A stretch of 64,000 nt of DNA from Acinetobacter calcoaceticus (lineage in GTDB: Bacteria; Pseudomonadota; Gammaproteobacteria; Pseudomonadales; Moraxellaceae): contig NZ_LS999521.1 in NCBI RefSeq assembly GCF_900520355.1, forward strand, positions 3,782,001 through 3,846,000, written 5' to 3'. Shown here one piece after another: positions 53,920 through 64,000 of this stretch; the first letter of the stretch is position 1; every line of letters starts with the position of its first letter. The notes under the pieces were generated by a model, which ran no database searches, had not been told where the DNA came from, and saw only the letters and a program-made list of their open reading frames with translations. Position numbers and translations under genes: made by a program.

Positions 53920-55587
53920 TTATGGAATCATCCACGGAACTAGATAAGCCTGAACCGTAATAATGATGCCAACAAAGACAGTGAATATGATGCTATGTTT
54001 TACCGTGAAACGGAACAAGTCAGATTCTTTTCCAACCAAGCCTACTGCTGCGCAAGCAATTGCAATCGACTGTGGAGAAATCATCTTACCTGTCACACCA
54101 CCACTGGTATTCGCTGCTACAAGCAATACTTCTGGAATACCAATCTGCTGAGCAGTGGTCGCTTGTAATGCGGAGAACAAAGCATTTGAAGATGTATCTG
54201 AACCCGTAAGAAACACACCAAGCCAACCTAAGAATGGCGAGAAGAAAGTAAAAGCATGACCCGTATGCGATAGAGCCAAAGCTAAAGTTGCAGATAATCC
54301 TGAATAGTTCGCAATAAAAGCAAAAGCTAACACCATACCAATTGAATAAATTGGTGTTTTTAACTCATTTAGTGTTTCACCAAAGGTCGTTACTGCCTCA
54401 CTCGCTTTCATTTTCAAGAAAATAGCAGTGATAATTGCAGCAATAAAAATTGCAGTACCTGTCGCAGAGAACCAGTCAAACTTATAAATCGCTTCATATG
54501 GTTTCATCTCTGACACAATCGGCGGCATTTTTTCGACCAATTTATGCAAGTACGGCACTTCAAGTTTAAAAATTAAATGTTCCAGTGCGCCATCTTTTGC
54601 AAACAATGCTTTAAATGGCTTAACACTCCAGATCGTCACCATGGCCGTTAAGATGGCAAATGGAGACCACGCCTTAACAATTTTCCCAATACTATAACGC
54701 TGAATCGTTGTAGGTTGCTGAGTTAGCGTTTGACCAGCTTCAGGTTCAAAACGGAAAATATGTTTTGGTTTCCAGAAACGGAACAACACAGTCAGGCTGA
54801 CCAATGAAGCAATTGCCGCCGTAATATCAGGTAATTCAGGACCAATAAAGTTAGATGTTAGATATTGTGCAATCGCAAAAGCGCCACCACCAACCACTAC
54901 AGCAGGCCAAGTTTCTTTAACGCCACGCCAGCCATCCATAATGGCCATGATCCAGAACAGCACAATTAGCGTTAAAAACGGCAACTGACGTCCAACCATC
55001 TGGCTAATTTCCATGGTATCTACACCAGAAACCTGCCCCGCCACAATAATTGGAATGCCCATCGCACCAAAAGCAACTGGCGCAGTATTCACAATCAAAC
55101 ATAAACCGGCAGCGTAAAGTGGTTTAAAACCCAAACCAACGAGCAGTGCAGCAGTAATTGCGACAGGAGCACCAAAACCGGCAGCTCCCTCCAGGAAAGT
55201 ACCAAAAGCAAAGCCAACCAGTAACATTTGTAGGCGCTGATCTTCGGTAATTGACAAAATGCTTGAGCGAATCACCTCAAACTGGCCTGTTTTTACCGAA
55301 ATTTTATATAAAAAGACTGCCCCAATAATGATCCATGAAATTGGCCATAAACCGTAGAAGAAACCATAAATAATGGATGCAAAGGCCATTTGACCCGGCA
55401 TTTGATAGAAAAAGAGAGCGATCAACAATGCAAGAATGACTGTGCCCGTACCCGCAATACTGCCTTTTAAACGAAAAACCGCCAAGGCCAAAAAGAAGAA
55501 AATAATCGGGATTAATGCAACTGCACTGGACAGCCAAATATTATTTAAAGGGTCATAAAGTTGTTGCCACATATTGAGCATTGTCAT
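53920..55587 (-). CDS. lldP: L-lactate permease
   Basis: The 555-residue LctP-family proton symporter has about 12–14 membrane segments. The family signature [20 protein letters not shown] is near residue 131, and [19 protein letters not shown] is near the end. It is the first gene of the lld operon. In Acinetobacter this gene marks one flank of the capsule locus. Confidence 0.94.
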   Translation of the reverse strand: MTMLNMWQQLYDPLNNIWLSSAVALIPIIFFFLALAVFRLKGSIAGTGTVILALLIALFFYQMPGQMAFASIIYGFFYGLWPISWIIIGAVFLYKISVKTGQFEVIRSSILSITEDQRLQMLLVGFAFGTFLEGAAGFGAPVAITAALLVGLGFKPLYAAGLCLIVNTAPVAFGAMGIPIIVAGQVSGVDTMEISQMVGRQLPFLTLIVLFWIMAIMDGWRGVKETWPAVVVGGGAFAIAQYLTSNFIGPELPDITAAIASLVSLTVLFRFWKPKHIFRFEPEAGQTLTQQPTTIQRYSIGKIVKAWSPFAILTAMVTIWSVKPFKALFAKDGALEHLIFKLEVPYLHKLVEKMPPIVSEMKPYEAIYKFDWFSATGTAIFIAAIITAIFLKMKASEAVTTFGETLNELKTPIYSIGMVLAFAFIANYSGLSATLALALSHTGHAFTFFSPFLGWLGVFLTGSDTSSNALFSALQATTAQQIGIPEVLLVAANTSGGVTGKMISPQSIAIACAAVGLVGKESDLFRFTVKHSIIFTVFVGIIITVQAYLVPWMIP

Positions 55588-55643
55588 CTCCTTGAAATGC
55601 TGGGGCGAATTTTTTGTACCTTAAAATTTTAAACATTTAGCAC

Positions 55644-55660
55644 AATTGGTATTACCAATT
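55644..55660. promoter_or_regulatory. LldR operator 1
   Basis: AATTGGTATTACCAATT is a perfect 17-bp palindrome of the FadR/LldR type (TTGGTnnnACCAA), 57 bp upstream of lldP. It probably overlaps the promoter. Confidence 0.8.
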
Positions 55661-55748
55661 AAAATTTAAGCGCAAATGTTATTCCTTAAACCATAGGTCG
55701 CATCATAAATACACCTATTAACAAGATCAACCATTAAATAAGCAATAT

Positions 55749-55765
55749 AATTGGTATGACCAATA
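55749..55765. promoter_or_regulatory. LldR operator 2
   Basis: AATTGGTATGACCAATA shares the TTGGTATNACCAA core with operator 1. The centres are 105 bp apart, close to ten helical turns, which suits looping by a repressor. Confidence 0.75.
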
Positions 55766-55961
55766 GGTCCAAGTAAAATCAAGCTATTTCTTATTTATAA
55801 ATTTTATTATTAGACTAAAGTTGTAAAAAAGATCTTATAAATTTAGATCTGATCTACAGAAATAAAGCGTAAAACTTGAATATAAAAACTATAAACATAA
55901 CCATTAATTGAGAAATGTATAATAATGCTCAAAACTCAAATCATTTGTATTGAACTGAATA

Positions 55962-57332
55962 ATGACTACTTTAACGTGTTTTAAAGCCTATGATATCCGA
56001 GGTAAACTCGGCACCGAATTGAATGAAGAAATCACCTATAAAATTGGCCGTGCTTATGGACAGATCTATAAACCAAAGACTGTGGTAGTCGGTTGTGATA
56101 TTCGTCTAAGCAGTGAGTCTTTAAAACAAGCGACCATTCGAGGCCTAAATGATGCTGGTGTGAATGTGCTTGACTTAGGCATGACGGGTACTGAAGAGGT
56201 CTATTTCGCCGCTTTTCATTTAGATGTACAAGGTGGTATTGAAGTTACCGCTAGTCATAACCCAATGGACTATAACGGTATGAAACTGGTACGAGAAAAT
56301 GCTCGTCCAATTAGTGCAGATACAGGTTTAAAAGAAATTCAGGCTTTGGCAGAAACCAATCACTTTGAAGAGGTTAGCCAAAAAGGCACTACTCAAAGTT
56401 ATAACATCTTGCCTGAATTTGTTGAACATTTACTCACTTATATTGAACCAGCAAAAATCCGCCCATTAAAATTAGTGGTAAATGCGGGTAATGGTGCAGC
56501 TGGTCACGTCATTGATGCCATTGAAGAAAAATTCAAATCGCTTAACGTACCTGTTGAATTTATCAAAATTCACCATGAAGCAGACGGCACCTTCCCAAAT
56601 GGGATTCCTAACCCAATTTTAATTGAAAACCGTGACAGTACCCGAAATGCTGTACTTGAACATAAAGCAGATATGGGAATTGCATGGGATGGCGACTTTG
56701 ACCGTTGTTTCCTGTTTGATGAAAAAGGTCAGTTCATTGAAGGCTACTATATTGTTGGCCTATTGGCTCAAGCTTTCTTGATTAAACAACCTGGCGAAAA
56801 AATTGTTCATGACCCACGGTTGGTTTGGAACACCTTTGATATTGTTAATCAATACAACGGCGTTGCTGTACAGTCAAAGTCTGGTCATGCCTTTATTAAA
56901 GATGTCATGCGTGAACACAATGCCGTATACGGCGGCGAAATGAGTGCCCATCACTACTTCCGTGACTTTGCTTACTGCGACAGCGGCATGATTCCGTGGT
57001 TACTCACCGTTGCCCTACTCTCGGAAACTAGACAATCCCTCTCAACTCTGGTTGAAAATATGATTGCCAAGTTCCCTTGTAGCGGTGAAATCAACTTTAA
57101 AGTGGAAAACACACAAACCACTATTCAAAAGATTTTTGATTACTACGCAGAACAGCAACCACAAATTGATCGTACCGATGGCGTAAGCCTCGACTTTGGC
57201 GCATGGCGTTTTAACGTCCGTGCATCCAACACCGAGCCCTTACTACGTTTAAACATCGAAAGTCGGGCAGACCGCCACGCTCAGCCTATGCAACATTATG
57301 TAGACGAATTGACAGGATTGATTCAGAACTAA
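55962..57332 (+). CDS. pgm: Phosphomannomutase/phosphoglucomutase
   Basis: The 456-residue α-D-phosphohexomutase has the catalytic phosphoserine in [15 protein letters not shown] (about residue 103), the metal-binding [12 protein letters not shown] and the sugar-phosphate loop [15 protein letters not shown]. It interconverts hexose-6- and hexose-1-phosphates for capsule and LPS precursors. It is convergent with the gne1–galU genes. The start at 55962 has no strong ribosome site. Confidence 0.92.
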   Translation: MTTLTCFKAYDIRGKLGTELNEEITYKIGRAYGQIYKPKTVVVGCDIRLSSESLKQATIRGLNDAGVNVLDLGMTGTEEVYFAAFHLDVQGGIEVTASHNPMDYNGMKLVRENARPISADTGLKEIQALAETNHFEEVSQKGTTQSYNILPEFVEHLLTYIEPAKIRPLKLVVNAGNGAAGHVIDAIEEKFKSLNVPVEFIKIHHEADGTFPNGIPNPILIENRDSTRNAVLEHKADMGIAWDGDFDRCFLFDEKGQFIEGYYIVGLLAQAFLIKQPGEKIVHDPRLVWNTFDIVNQYNGVAVQSKSGHAFIKDVMREHNAVYGGEMSAHHYFRDFAYCDSGMIPWLLTVALLSETRQSLSTLVENMIAKFPCSGEINFKVENTQTTIQKIFDYYAEQQPQIDRTDGVSLDFGAWRFNVRASNTEPLLRLNIESRADRHAQPMQHYVDELTGLIQN

Positions 57333-57340
57333 TCCATAAT

Positions 57341-57366
57341 AAAAAAGGAGCGATTCGCTCCTTTTT
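57341..57366. terminator. Bidirectional intrinsic terminator
   Basis: AAAAAGGAGCG-ATT-CGCTCCTTTTT is an 11-bp stem between convergent pgm and gne1. Confidence 0.9.
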
Positions 57367-57374
57367 ATTGGTAT

Positions 57375-58391
57375 TTAATTATATCCATTAGGATTTTGTT
57401 TCTGCCAGTTCCAGCTATCAGCAAGCATATCCTCTAAACTATGTTGCGGTTGCCAACCCAACTCAGCAACTGCACGGGTATTGTCTGCAAAAGAAGTCGC
57501 AACATCGCCAGCTCGACGTGCTACAAACTCAAAGGCTACAGGCATACCATTAACTTGCTCAAAGGTGTCTTTAACTTGCAAAACAGATGAACCATTACCT
57601 GTACCGATATTCCATGCTCGGCAACCTTTCGACTGTAATCGGTTATTTAGAGCACACAAATGCGCATTCGCTAAGTCAACCACATGAATATAGTCACGTA
57701 CACCAGTGCCATCTACCGTGTCATAGTCACTACCATAAATAGATAATTTCTCACGGCGACCCACAGCAACTTGAGTCACATACGGCATTAAATTATTTGG
57801 AATACCTTGTGGATCTTCACCAATACGCCCACTCTTATGTGCACCGACTGGGTTAAAATAACGAAGCAATGCTATTGACCATTCTGGAGTAGAAGCCGAC
57901 AACTTTTGCAATAATTGTTCAACAATCAACTTAGTATAACCATAGTTATTACTTGGTATACCTGTTGGCATGTCTTCGTTTAATGGCGATATATTACCTT
58001 CGTCATACACTGTTGCAGAGGAGCTAAATACAAGTGTATAAACACCAGCCTTTTCCATCGAGTTAACCAGTTGAATGCTACCCGCAATATTATTATCAAA
58101 ATAAATGAGCGGTTTTTCTTGGCTTTCACCTACGGCTTTTAAACCAGCAAAGTGGATCACAGCGTCAATAGAATGCTCTTGAAATACACGATCAAGCTCA
58201 TCTGCATTACGAATATCACCCTGCACAAAAGTTAAACTTTTTTGAGCGATATCTTGAACTCTATTTAAAGATTCTTCTGAGCTGTTTGATAGATTATCAA
58301 AAACAATAACGTCATGACCAGCCTGCAAAAGCTCAACACATGTGTGTGAACCAATATAACCTGCACCACCAGTGACTAGAATTTTAGCCAT
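57375..58391 (-). CDS. gne1: UDP-glucose/UDP-GlcNAc 4-epimerase
   Basis: The 338-residue SDR enzyme has the NAD motif [20 protein letters not shown] and the catalytic [10 protein letters not shown] (Tyr and Lys). It is homologous to GalE; in the Acinetobacter K locus the gene here is called gne1 and makes galactose or GalNAc forms of UDP-sugars. Its first codons overlap the pgi stop by 8 bp, so it is in one operon with pgi, ugd and galU. Confidence 0.9.
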   Translation of the reverse strand: MAKILVTGGAGYIGSHTCVELLQAGHDVIVFDNLSNSSEESLNRVQDIAQKSLTFVQGDIRNADELDRVFQEHSIDAVIHFAGLKAVGESQEKPLIYFDNNIAGSIQLVNSMEKAGVYTLVFSSSATVYDEGNISPLNEDMPTGIPSNNYGYTKLIVEQLLQKLSASTPEWSIALLRYFNPVGAHKSGRIGEDPQGIPNNLMPYVTQVAVGRREKLSIYGSDYDTVDGTGVRDYIHVVDLANAHLCALNNRLQSKGCRAWNIGTGNGSSVLQVKDTFEQVNGMPVAFEFVARRAGDVATSFADNTRAVAELGWQPQHSLEDMLADSWNWQKQNPNGYN

Positions 58392-60054
58392 CTACTTTTC
58401 CTAACAATATTTTAATTAATCCACGCGTTGAAGCATCAAGTGTTGAAAGGTCATTTTGAACACCGTTTAAAATCGGAAGTAACTGATCAGCAATTTGCTT
58501 ACCTTTCTCAACTCCCCACTGATCAAACGGGTTAATATTCCAGATCACTGACTGCACAAAAACTTTATGCTCATATAAAGCAATCAACATTCCTAAACTA
58601 TAGGGGTTTAATTCTTTCAATAATAATGTAGAACTTGGTTGATTACCTTCATACTGCTTATAAATTGGTAAATTCTCTAATTCAGTCGAGTCTAAAGCTT
58701 CATTGCCAAAGGCTAATAATCTTGACTGTGCTAAACAGTTTGAAAGTGCAAGATGATGTTGTTCGACTAGAGCTTCTGCATTTTCCACATAGGTAAAATG
58801 ATCTGCATTATAACGTTGGACTGGGGCAATAAAGTCACAACTTACAGCTTGCGTTCCTTGGTGTAACAATTGATAGAAGGCATGTTGAGCATTTGGTCCA
58901 ACCTCTCCCCATATAATAGGGCAAGTATCAAGCTCAACTTTTAGGCCACTGCGCTGTACTGACTTACCATTAGATTCCATTTCTAGCTGCTGCAAGTACG
59001 CAGCAAAATATTTTAAACGCCCATCATAAGGTAATACCGCATGGGTATGAATATTTAAAAAGTTATTATTCCAAATTCCTAACAGTGCCATTAAAACCGG
59101 AATATTTTGATCAAAACTCGTATTTTGAAAATGCTCATCGACTGCATGAGCCCCTGCTAAAAGTTGCTGAAAACCTTCCACACCAATCGTCAAGGCTATA
59201 GGTAAGCCTATACAAGACCATAGAGAATAGCGTCCACCTACCCAGTCCCATAGTAATAGCTGGTTTTCAGGGGCGATCCCCCATTCGGTCATTTTGTCTG
59301 CTTTTGTAGATACGCCAACGAAATGACTTTTTAATACACGAGCATGTGTTCCTAACGCTTTTTCAAGCCACTGACGCACCGTTTGAGCATTTGATAAAGT
59401 ATCAATCGTACCAAAAGACTTCGAAGAAATAATAAAGAGTGTTGTTTCTGGGCGAAGCTGGTGCAGTAACTCAGACAACTGGCTACCGTCCATCGTTGAA
59501 ACAAAGTGCGTATTTAAAGGTTTAGCCGTTTTCACCTTAAAATCAGATAATGCATGAGTGACCATTTGCGGTCCTAAATCAGAACCACCCACCCCAATAT
59601 TGACAACGTCTTGAATCACCTCGCCAGTTGAACCACGATATTGTCCTGCATGGATTTTTTCCACTAAGGCATACATACGTTGTAACTGGTTATGAACTTG
59701 TTCTGTTAAATCGGGGAACTTCGAATAGTCAGCAGGTAACCGCAATGCCCAGTGCTTTGCTTCACGTTGTTCAGTACAGTTAATTTTATTTTGTGAAAAA
59801 AGGCGATTAATCCATTCAGTTAAATTTTTAGTATTCGCGAGAGCTACCAATTGTTCCAAAATATCTTTGGTTAAGCGGTGCTTACTATAATCAAAAAATA
59901 ATTGATCAAATTTTACAGAATAATTTTGAAAACGATCTGGCTCTAAAGCAAACAGCTCTTTTATATGTAATTTTGAGTTTTTTTCACCTAAAGTTTGAAG
60001 ATGAGCTAAAGGTGAGACTAATTCCTTTGGAAATTGCTCAATTGATTTACTCAT
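58384..60054 (-). CDS. gpi: Glucose-6-phosphate isomerase
   Basis: The 556-residue enzyme interconverts glucose-6- and fructose-6-phosphate. Family segments are [57 protein letters not shown], and near the end [16 protein letters not shown]. It lies in the K-locus operon (gpi in Acinetobacter nomenclature), with a 4-bp overlap with ugd. Confidence 0.95.
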   Translation of the reverse strand: MSKSIEQFPKELVSPLAHLQTLGEKNSKLHIKELFALEPDRFQNYSVKFDQLFFDYSKHRLTKDILEQLVALANTKNLTEWINRLFSQNKINCTEQREAKHWALRLPADYSKFPDLTEQVHNQLQRMYALVEKIHAGQYRGSTGEVIQDVVNIGVGGSDLGPQMVTHALSDFKVKTAKPLNTHFVSTMDGSQLSELLHQLRPETTLFIISSKSFGTIDTLSNAQTVRQWLEKALGTHARVLKSHFVGVSTKADKMTEWGIAPENQLLLWDWVGGRYSLWSCIGLPIALTIGVEGFQQLLAGAHAVDEHFQNTSFDQNIPVLMALLGIWNNNFLNIHTHAVLPYDGRLKYFAAYLQQLEMESNGKSVQRSGLKVELDTCPIIWGEVGPNAQHAFYQLLHQGTQAVSCDFIAPVQRYNADHFTYVENAEALVEQHHLALSNCLAQSRLLAFGNEALDSTELENLPIYKQYEGNQPSSTLLLKELNPYSLGMLIALYEHKVFVQSVIWNINPFDQWGVEKGKQIADQLLPILNGVQNDLSTLDASTRGLIKILLGKVDG

Positions 60055-61313
60055 AAGCGACCTACTCCTTCATAAGCAAAACCTTTCGCCTTTACATAAG
60101 CCGGATCATAAATATTACGTCCATCCAAAATTAAAGGATGTTTCATTAACTGTTGTAGTTGCTTAAAGTCAGGACTCCAATATTGCTTCCATGCAGTGAC
60201 TAGACATAACGCATGAGCATCTCGTACTGCCTCATATTGATCAGTACATAAAATTAAATCTTCACGATGCCCATAAGTTGCAGCTATTTCATCTAAAGCT
60301 TGAGGGTCATGCAGACGTACTATTACACCTTGCGCCCATAATGCAGCTAATAAAATATGAATTGGTGAATTATGTATATTTGAAGTGCTCTCTTTAAAGG
60401 ATGCACCCCAAATCGCAACTGTTTTACCGTTTAGGCTACAGTGATAATAATTCCATAACTTACGGAATAAAATTTCTTTCTGCTGCTCATTAATCGCCCA
60501 AACTTGTTCCAAAAGGCGGCTTTTTGTTCCAGTTTCAGACACAGTGCTCGAAAGTGTTAAAATATCATGCGAAAAATTCTCACCGCCAAATCCTACACCT
60601 GGCGATAAATAGGCAGCACCAATACGTGTGTCAGCAGCAATACCATGCTTTACATTCGAAATATCAATACCTAACTTTTCAGCGACCATAGCCAAGTCAT
60701 TCATATAACTAATGCGGGTTGCCAACATGCCTGAAATACTAAGTTTGGTGAACTCAGCATCTAAAATTGGCATAAATAAATATTGATAACTAAATTGGAA
60801 AAAAGGACGCAATAACTCTTGCATAGTTTCACTTGCATCTCTAGATTCTACACCGATAATGACATGCTTTACATTTAATACGCTGTTGATGGCATTACCT
60901 TCTTGAATCACATCAGGAAAGTAAACCCACTCATCTTTTGGCAAATGCTGTTTTAATTTTTCTGTACCGTGCAAACCAAAAGTAGAACCATTAATCATTA
61001 AACGTGGGTGAACAATTGGTCGTTCACTCAATTTCTCAACCGTTTTTAATGCAAGTTCAATTTGTGTAGGACTAAAACAGAATAAATAAACTTCAATATC
61101 TAAAGGAATCTCAGAAAAAGGGCTCTCTTTTAAGAAACCCGCTTTTCGCTGTTTATTTAAATAATTATTTACGTCTTGATCTTGATACGAAAGTACAGAA
61201 ATATTTTCTTCACAGGTGACACTTGTACACCAGTAAATTTGATTACCATATTCAGCTAATAACGCTGCCATCACGCCGGCATGTAACGTTGTTCCAAATA
61301 CTGCGATTTTCAT
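60051..61313 (-). CDS. ugd: UDP-glucose dehydrogenase homologue lacking the catalytic Cys
   Basis: The 420-residue protein aligns with nucleotide-sugar dehydrogenases: a Rossmann N-terminus [20 protein letters not shown], a central dimerisation helix and a C-terminal [20 protein letters not shown]. The family's GFGGSCFPKD block reads [10 protein letters not shown] (about residues 241–250), so the catalytic Cys is Asn246 and the following Lys is His. Other active-site positions (NPEFLREG as FPDVIQEG; the Asn in KLAAN as KLSIS) are also altered. By synteny it is the K-locus ugd, predicted to make UDP-glucuronate, but activity needs proof. Confidence 0.75.
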   Translation of the reverse strand: MKIAVFGTTLHAGVMAALLAEYGNQIYWCTSVTCEENISVLSYQDQDVNNYLNKQRKAGFLKESPFSEIPLDIEVYLFCFSPTQIELALKTVEKLSERPIVHPRLMINGSTFGLHGTEKLKQHLPKDEWVYFPDVIQEGNAINSVLNVKHVIIGVESRDASETMQELLRPFFQFSYQYLFMPILDAEFTKLSISGMLATRISYMNDLAMVAEKLGIDISNVKHGIAADTRIGAAYLSPGVGFGGENFSHDILTLSSTVSETGTKSRLLEQVWAINEQQKEILFRKLWNYYHCSLNGKTVAIWGASFKESTSNIHNSPIHILLAALWAQGVIVRLHDPQALDEIAATYGHREDLILCTDQYEAVRDAHALCLVTAWKQYWSPDFKQLQQLMKHPLILDGRNIYDPAYVKAKGFAYEGVGRL

Positions 61314-61345
61314 TGCACACCTGATTTTTTCGTATTTTATAGATT

Positions 61346-61368
61346 TCTCTTCCCTTTACAGGAAGAGA
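61346..61368 (-). other. Hairpin between galU and ugd
   Basis: TCTCTTCC-(7 nt)-GGAAGAGA forms a perfect 8-bp stem 33 bp before the ugd ATG. Without a T run it is not a normal terminator; it may affect mRNA stability or ugd translation. Confidence 0.4.
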
Positions 61369-61430
61369 ATATACTGCTCAGCTACTATATTCAGTAGTTT
61401 TTACAAATACTTAAGCAGAACTACAAAACT

Positions 61431-62306
61431 TTATAATTTAAGTTCTTGAATCAGCTGTTTAAATTCCAATCCTAACTTAGGGTGTGCAACACCATAGTGT
61501 AGTACAGCTTTCAAATAGCCAAGCTTGCTGCCACAGTCAAAAGTTTGGCCTTGCATCCGATAGGCTTCAACGGTATCAGTTTGTTGAAGCATCGCGATCG
61601 CATCAGTTAACTGAATTTCATTACCCGCACCTTTGGGTGTATTTTCCAAAAGCTGCATAATCTTAGCAGGTAAAATATAACGCCCCACCACGGATAAATT
61701 AGAAGGTGCAGAACCTATAGCAGGCTTTTCGATAATTCCCTGCATAGCAATACTTTCACCCTCATTCGGGCTCTGCTTCACATCAACAATTCCATATTGA
61801 TCTACAAGATGATCTGGTACTGCCTCAACCATGATTTGAGCAGCTTGACTTGCTTCATAGCGTGAAATCATACGCGATAGATCATTTTTCCCTGAGTTAT
61901 CTTGAACCAATACATCTGGCAATAACACAGCAAAATCATCTTGCCCAACAATACTTTTTGCACATAAAACAGCATGCCCCAAACCCAAAGGTTGAGGCTG
62001 CCTTACACTTACCACACTCACATGAGGTGGAATAATCTGTGTAATTTCTTCAAGTAAATCGAACTTTTTCTTTTGCTCTAGAGTCGTTTCTAGTTCAAAG
62101 TTTCGATCAAAATAATTTTCAATTGATGCCTTAGATGAATGAGTGACCAAAATAATTTGCTCAATTCCAGCCTCTACAGCTTCACGCACTACATATTCAA
62201 TTGCAGGACGATCTACCACTGTGACCATTTCTTTGGGAATTGACTTACTTGCTGGTAAAAAACGTGTACCTAATCCAGCTACCGGTAAAACTGCCTTTTT
62301 AATCAC
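61431..62306 (-). CDS. galU: UTP–glucose-1-phosphate uridylyltransferase
   Basis: The 291-residue enzyme makes UDP-glucose. It starts with the nucleotidyltransferase signature KKAVLPVAGLGTRFLPASKS, then IPKEMVTVVDRPAIEYVV, and later LGHAVLCAKSIVG and GIIEKP. It supplies capsule synthesis and lies between the dehydratase and ugd genes. Confidence 0.95.
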   Translation of the reverse strand: MIKKAVLPVAGLGTRFLPASKSIPKEMVTVVDRPAIEYVVREAVEAGIEQIILVTHSSKASIENYFDRNFELETTLEQKKKFDLLEEITQIIPPHVSVVSVRQPQPLGLGHAVLCAKSIVGQDDFAVLLPDVLVQDNSGKNDLSRMISRYEASQAAQIMVEAVPDHLVDQYGIVDVKQSPNEGESIAMQGIIEKPAIGSAPSNLSVVGRYILPAKIMQLLENTPKGAGNEIQLTDAIAMLQQTDTVEAYRMQGQTFDCGSKLGYLKAVLHYGVAHPKLGLEFKQLIQELKL

Positions 62307-62317
62307 ACATTCACTCT

Positions 62318-64000
62318 CTAATTAACCATAATATCTTTGCTACGTTTATAACCATCGACATAGTGCTCGAGTTGACAAAGAGCCCAATCAATATCTTTTT
62401 GAACAGCAGTCATATTATTAACCCGCTCAAAAACCTCTTGAATCTCTGTAAGAGGATAAAACTTTTCAAATGATCGAAGAATTCTACTGTGCTCGGTATA
62501 TTCAGTATTTTCTTGATCAATTAATAATTCTTCATAAAGTTTTTCACCTGGGCGTAATCCGCTGTAGTGAATTGCGATATCCCCTTGCTCTGAGTCTTGT
62601 TCACGCACAGTTAGACCACTTAAAGAAATCATTTGTCGAGCTAAATCCTGAATACGGACAGGTTCCCCCATATCAAGTAAAAAGACATCTCCACCTTTAC
62701 CTAGGGCACCAGCTTGAATAACTAACTGAGATGCTTCAGGAATCGTCATGAAGTAGCGTGTTACATCTGGATGGGTCACAGTAATAGGACCACCTTTTGC
62801 AATCTGATTTTTAAATAAGGGAACTACAGAGCCTGAAGACCCTAATACATTACCAAAACGTACAATACTAATTTGAGTCCGTTGCTGGGCTTCAGCCATT
62901 GCCTGACAATAAAGTTCGGCCATGCGTTTTGATGCACCCATAACATTAGTTGGACGTACTGCTTTATCAGTCGAAATTAGAACGAATGTCTCAACACCCT
63001 TTTTCACAGCTGCATTTAAACTATTCGCTGTTCCAATCGCATTGTTCTTGAGGCCAGCAATCGGGTTACATTCTACTAAAGGTACATGTTTATAGGCAGC
63101 GGCATGATAAACAGTCTGTACACTATATTGCTCAATAATACGCTCTAATTTTTGTTGATCCTGAACAGTACCTAGAATTGGAACAATTTCACATTGAGCG
63201 CTTAGACGTAATTCTCTATCTATACTGTAAAGAGCAAATTCCGTAATTTCATAAATGATCAACATTTTAGGTTGATTTTTAATAATTTGTCGACATAACT
63301 CTGAGCCAATAGAACCACCAGCACCAGTTACCATTACGATTTTATTATGAATATTTTTTGCAAGTAAATGATCTACAGGTGGTACTGGGTCACGTCCCAA
63401 TAAATCAACAATGTCTACTTCACGAATATCAGCAACTTTTAGTTCACCATCAACTAGCTGAGTAAGGCCAGGAAGTTCAGTAATTTTAAGATGTGCAGGT
63501 TCTAACTGTTGAATAATTTCACTTTTGCGTACGCGACCTACTGAAGGTAACGCTAATAAAATTTCATCAGTTTTATATTTTTCAAACCGTTGTAAAGCTT
63601 TTTCTAAAGATAGTACTTTTAAACCACCAACCATATGGTCTTGCAAAGAACTATTATCATCAATGAAGAAGACAGGTAAATGGTTGCCTGAACGATAAAG
63701 CACAGCTGCAATTTGCTGACCAGCATCACCTGCACCATAAATTGCGATACGCTTTCTCTCTTCCCCTGTGAGTAATGCAGACTTTACAATAAATCGGATA
63801 AATGCACGGCTACACCAAATCCAACTAAACATTAAGAAACCAAACATCAATGGAATTGATGTTGGAACAAAAGCTGCCGAGAATGCATTTAGGCCATATA
63901 AAACAACTACCATCAGTGCAACAGCAAGCGCTAATTTTGCAATAAAGGCTTCGTTAAAAGTACGAACAATAAAGCGATATACCCCAGTTACCATTAAACT
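62318..64000 (-). CDS. gdr: Nucleotide-sugar 4,6-dehydratase, membrane type (5' end beyond window)
   Basis: The frame is open to the right edge and the visible 558 codons lack the usual N-terminus; full-length members are about 620 residues. Hydrophobic segments (VALMVVVLYGLNAFSAAFV and LMFGFLMFSWIW) precede a CoA-like binding domain (IYGAGDAGQQIAAVLYRSG), then the SDR dehydratase domain with NAD motif VTGAGGSIGSELCRQIIKNQ. The active-site region reads ISTDKAVRPTNVMGASKRMA, with Met where most SDRs have Tyr, as in the PglF/WbpM group. It likely makes UDP-4-keto-6-deoxy-GlcNAc for QuiNAc4NAc-type first sugars. The linked aminotransferase, acetyltransferase and initial transferase genes would lie to the right. 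Confidence 0.88.
   Translation of the reverse strand, partial: SLMVTGVYRFIVRTFNEAFIAKLALAVALMVVVLYGLNAFSAAFVPTSIPLMFGFLMFSWIWCSRAFIRFIVKSALLTGEERKRIAIYGAGDAGQQIAAVLYRSGNHLPVFFIDDNSSLQDHMVGGLKVLSLEKALQRFEKYKTDEILLALPSVGRVRKSEIIQQLEPAHLKITELPGLTQLVDGELKVADIREVDIVDLLGRDPVPPVDHLLAKNIHNKIVMVTGAGGSIGSELCRQIIKNQPKMLIIYEITEFALYSIDRELRLSAQCEIVPILGTVQDQQKLERIIEQYSVQTVYHAAAYKHVPLVECNPIAGLKNNAIGTANSLNAAVKKGVETFVLISTDKAVRPTNVMGASKRMAELYCQAMAEAQQRTQISIVRFGNVLGSSGSVVPLFKNQIAKGGPITVTHPDVTRYFMTIPEASQLVIQAGALGKGGDVFLLDMGEPVRIQDLARQMISLSGLTVREQDSEQGDIAIHYSGLRPGEKLYEELLIDQENTEYTEHSRILRSFEKFYPLTEIQEVFERVNNMTAVQKDIDWALCQLEHYVDGYKRSKDIMVN

Larger units (their letters stand above)
55588..55961. other. Divergent promoter region, lldP and pgm
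   Basis: The 374-bp spacer has no gene. It is AT-rich and carries the two LldR operators at 55644–55660 and 55749–55765. No ribosome-site or hairpin of note precedes pgm. Confidence 0.7.

Overview
This window is chromosomal DNA of an Acinetobacter, most probably the A. calcoaceticus–baumannii complex. The evidence is gene content and order: an abaR–abaM–abaI quorum-sensing locus beside a fatty-acyl-AMP ligase lipopeptide cluster, and lldP followed by pgm, gne1, gpi, ugd and galU, which is the usual right flank of the Acinetobacter capsule (K) locus. AbaR and AbaI differ at many positions from the A. baumannii sequences I remember, so I do not name a species.

1–5.9 kb: a partial acyl-CoA dehydrogenase and a fatty-acyl-AMP ligase (start of the acinetin-505-type cluster), then abaR, abaM and abaI. 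Three lux-box palindromes precede the ligase, abaM and abaI. The spacers are very AT-rich, and the block ends at a fragment that looks like the 3' end of a tRNA with its terminator. 6–15.7 kb: a transporter and a six-gene branched-chain acyl-CoA (valine) catabolic operon with a divergent LysR regulator. 15.7–22.5 kb: the D-alanine/D-amino-acid module, with two near-identical permeases, ridA, racemase, dadA and an Lrp regulator. A decayed ridA copy between the permeases shows that a permease–ridA unit was duplicated.

22.5–31.9 kb: a membrane acyltransferase-family protein and a TonB receptor diverging across a candidate Zur box, then housekeeping genes (rraB, an RluA-type synthase, DUF1003, DUF2867), a TetR-controlled efflux pump with two operators and a coupled 30-codon leader ORF, and an odd SDR protein. 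31.9–36.9 kb: a vgrG with a C-terminal effector-docking-like domain, overlapped by a probable type VI effector with permuted papain-like His/Cys motifs, a membrane-anchored probable immunity protein, and a secreted Sel1-repeat protein.

37–42.6 kb: an accessory stretch. A complete IS3-family element has split a structured non-coding element. Small hypothetical genes follow, with three ~203-nt copies of an sRNA-like repeat. Each copy has an intrinsic terminator and about eight GGA motifs, several displayed in hairpin loops, as in RNAs that titrate CsrA/RsmA.

42.8–55.6 kb: the methylcitrate operon (GntR regulator, prpB, prpC, acnD), an aromatic aminotransferase, and the lactate genes lldP-lldR-lldD-dld with paired LldR operators. 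56–64 kb: sugar-nucleotide genes of the capsule locus, ending inside a nucleotide-sugar 4,6-dehydratase. The Ugd homologue lacks the family's catalytic cysteine. All functions are inferred from sequence by eye; no database search was run.
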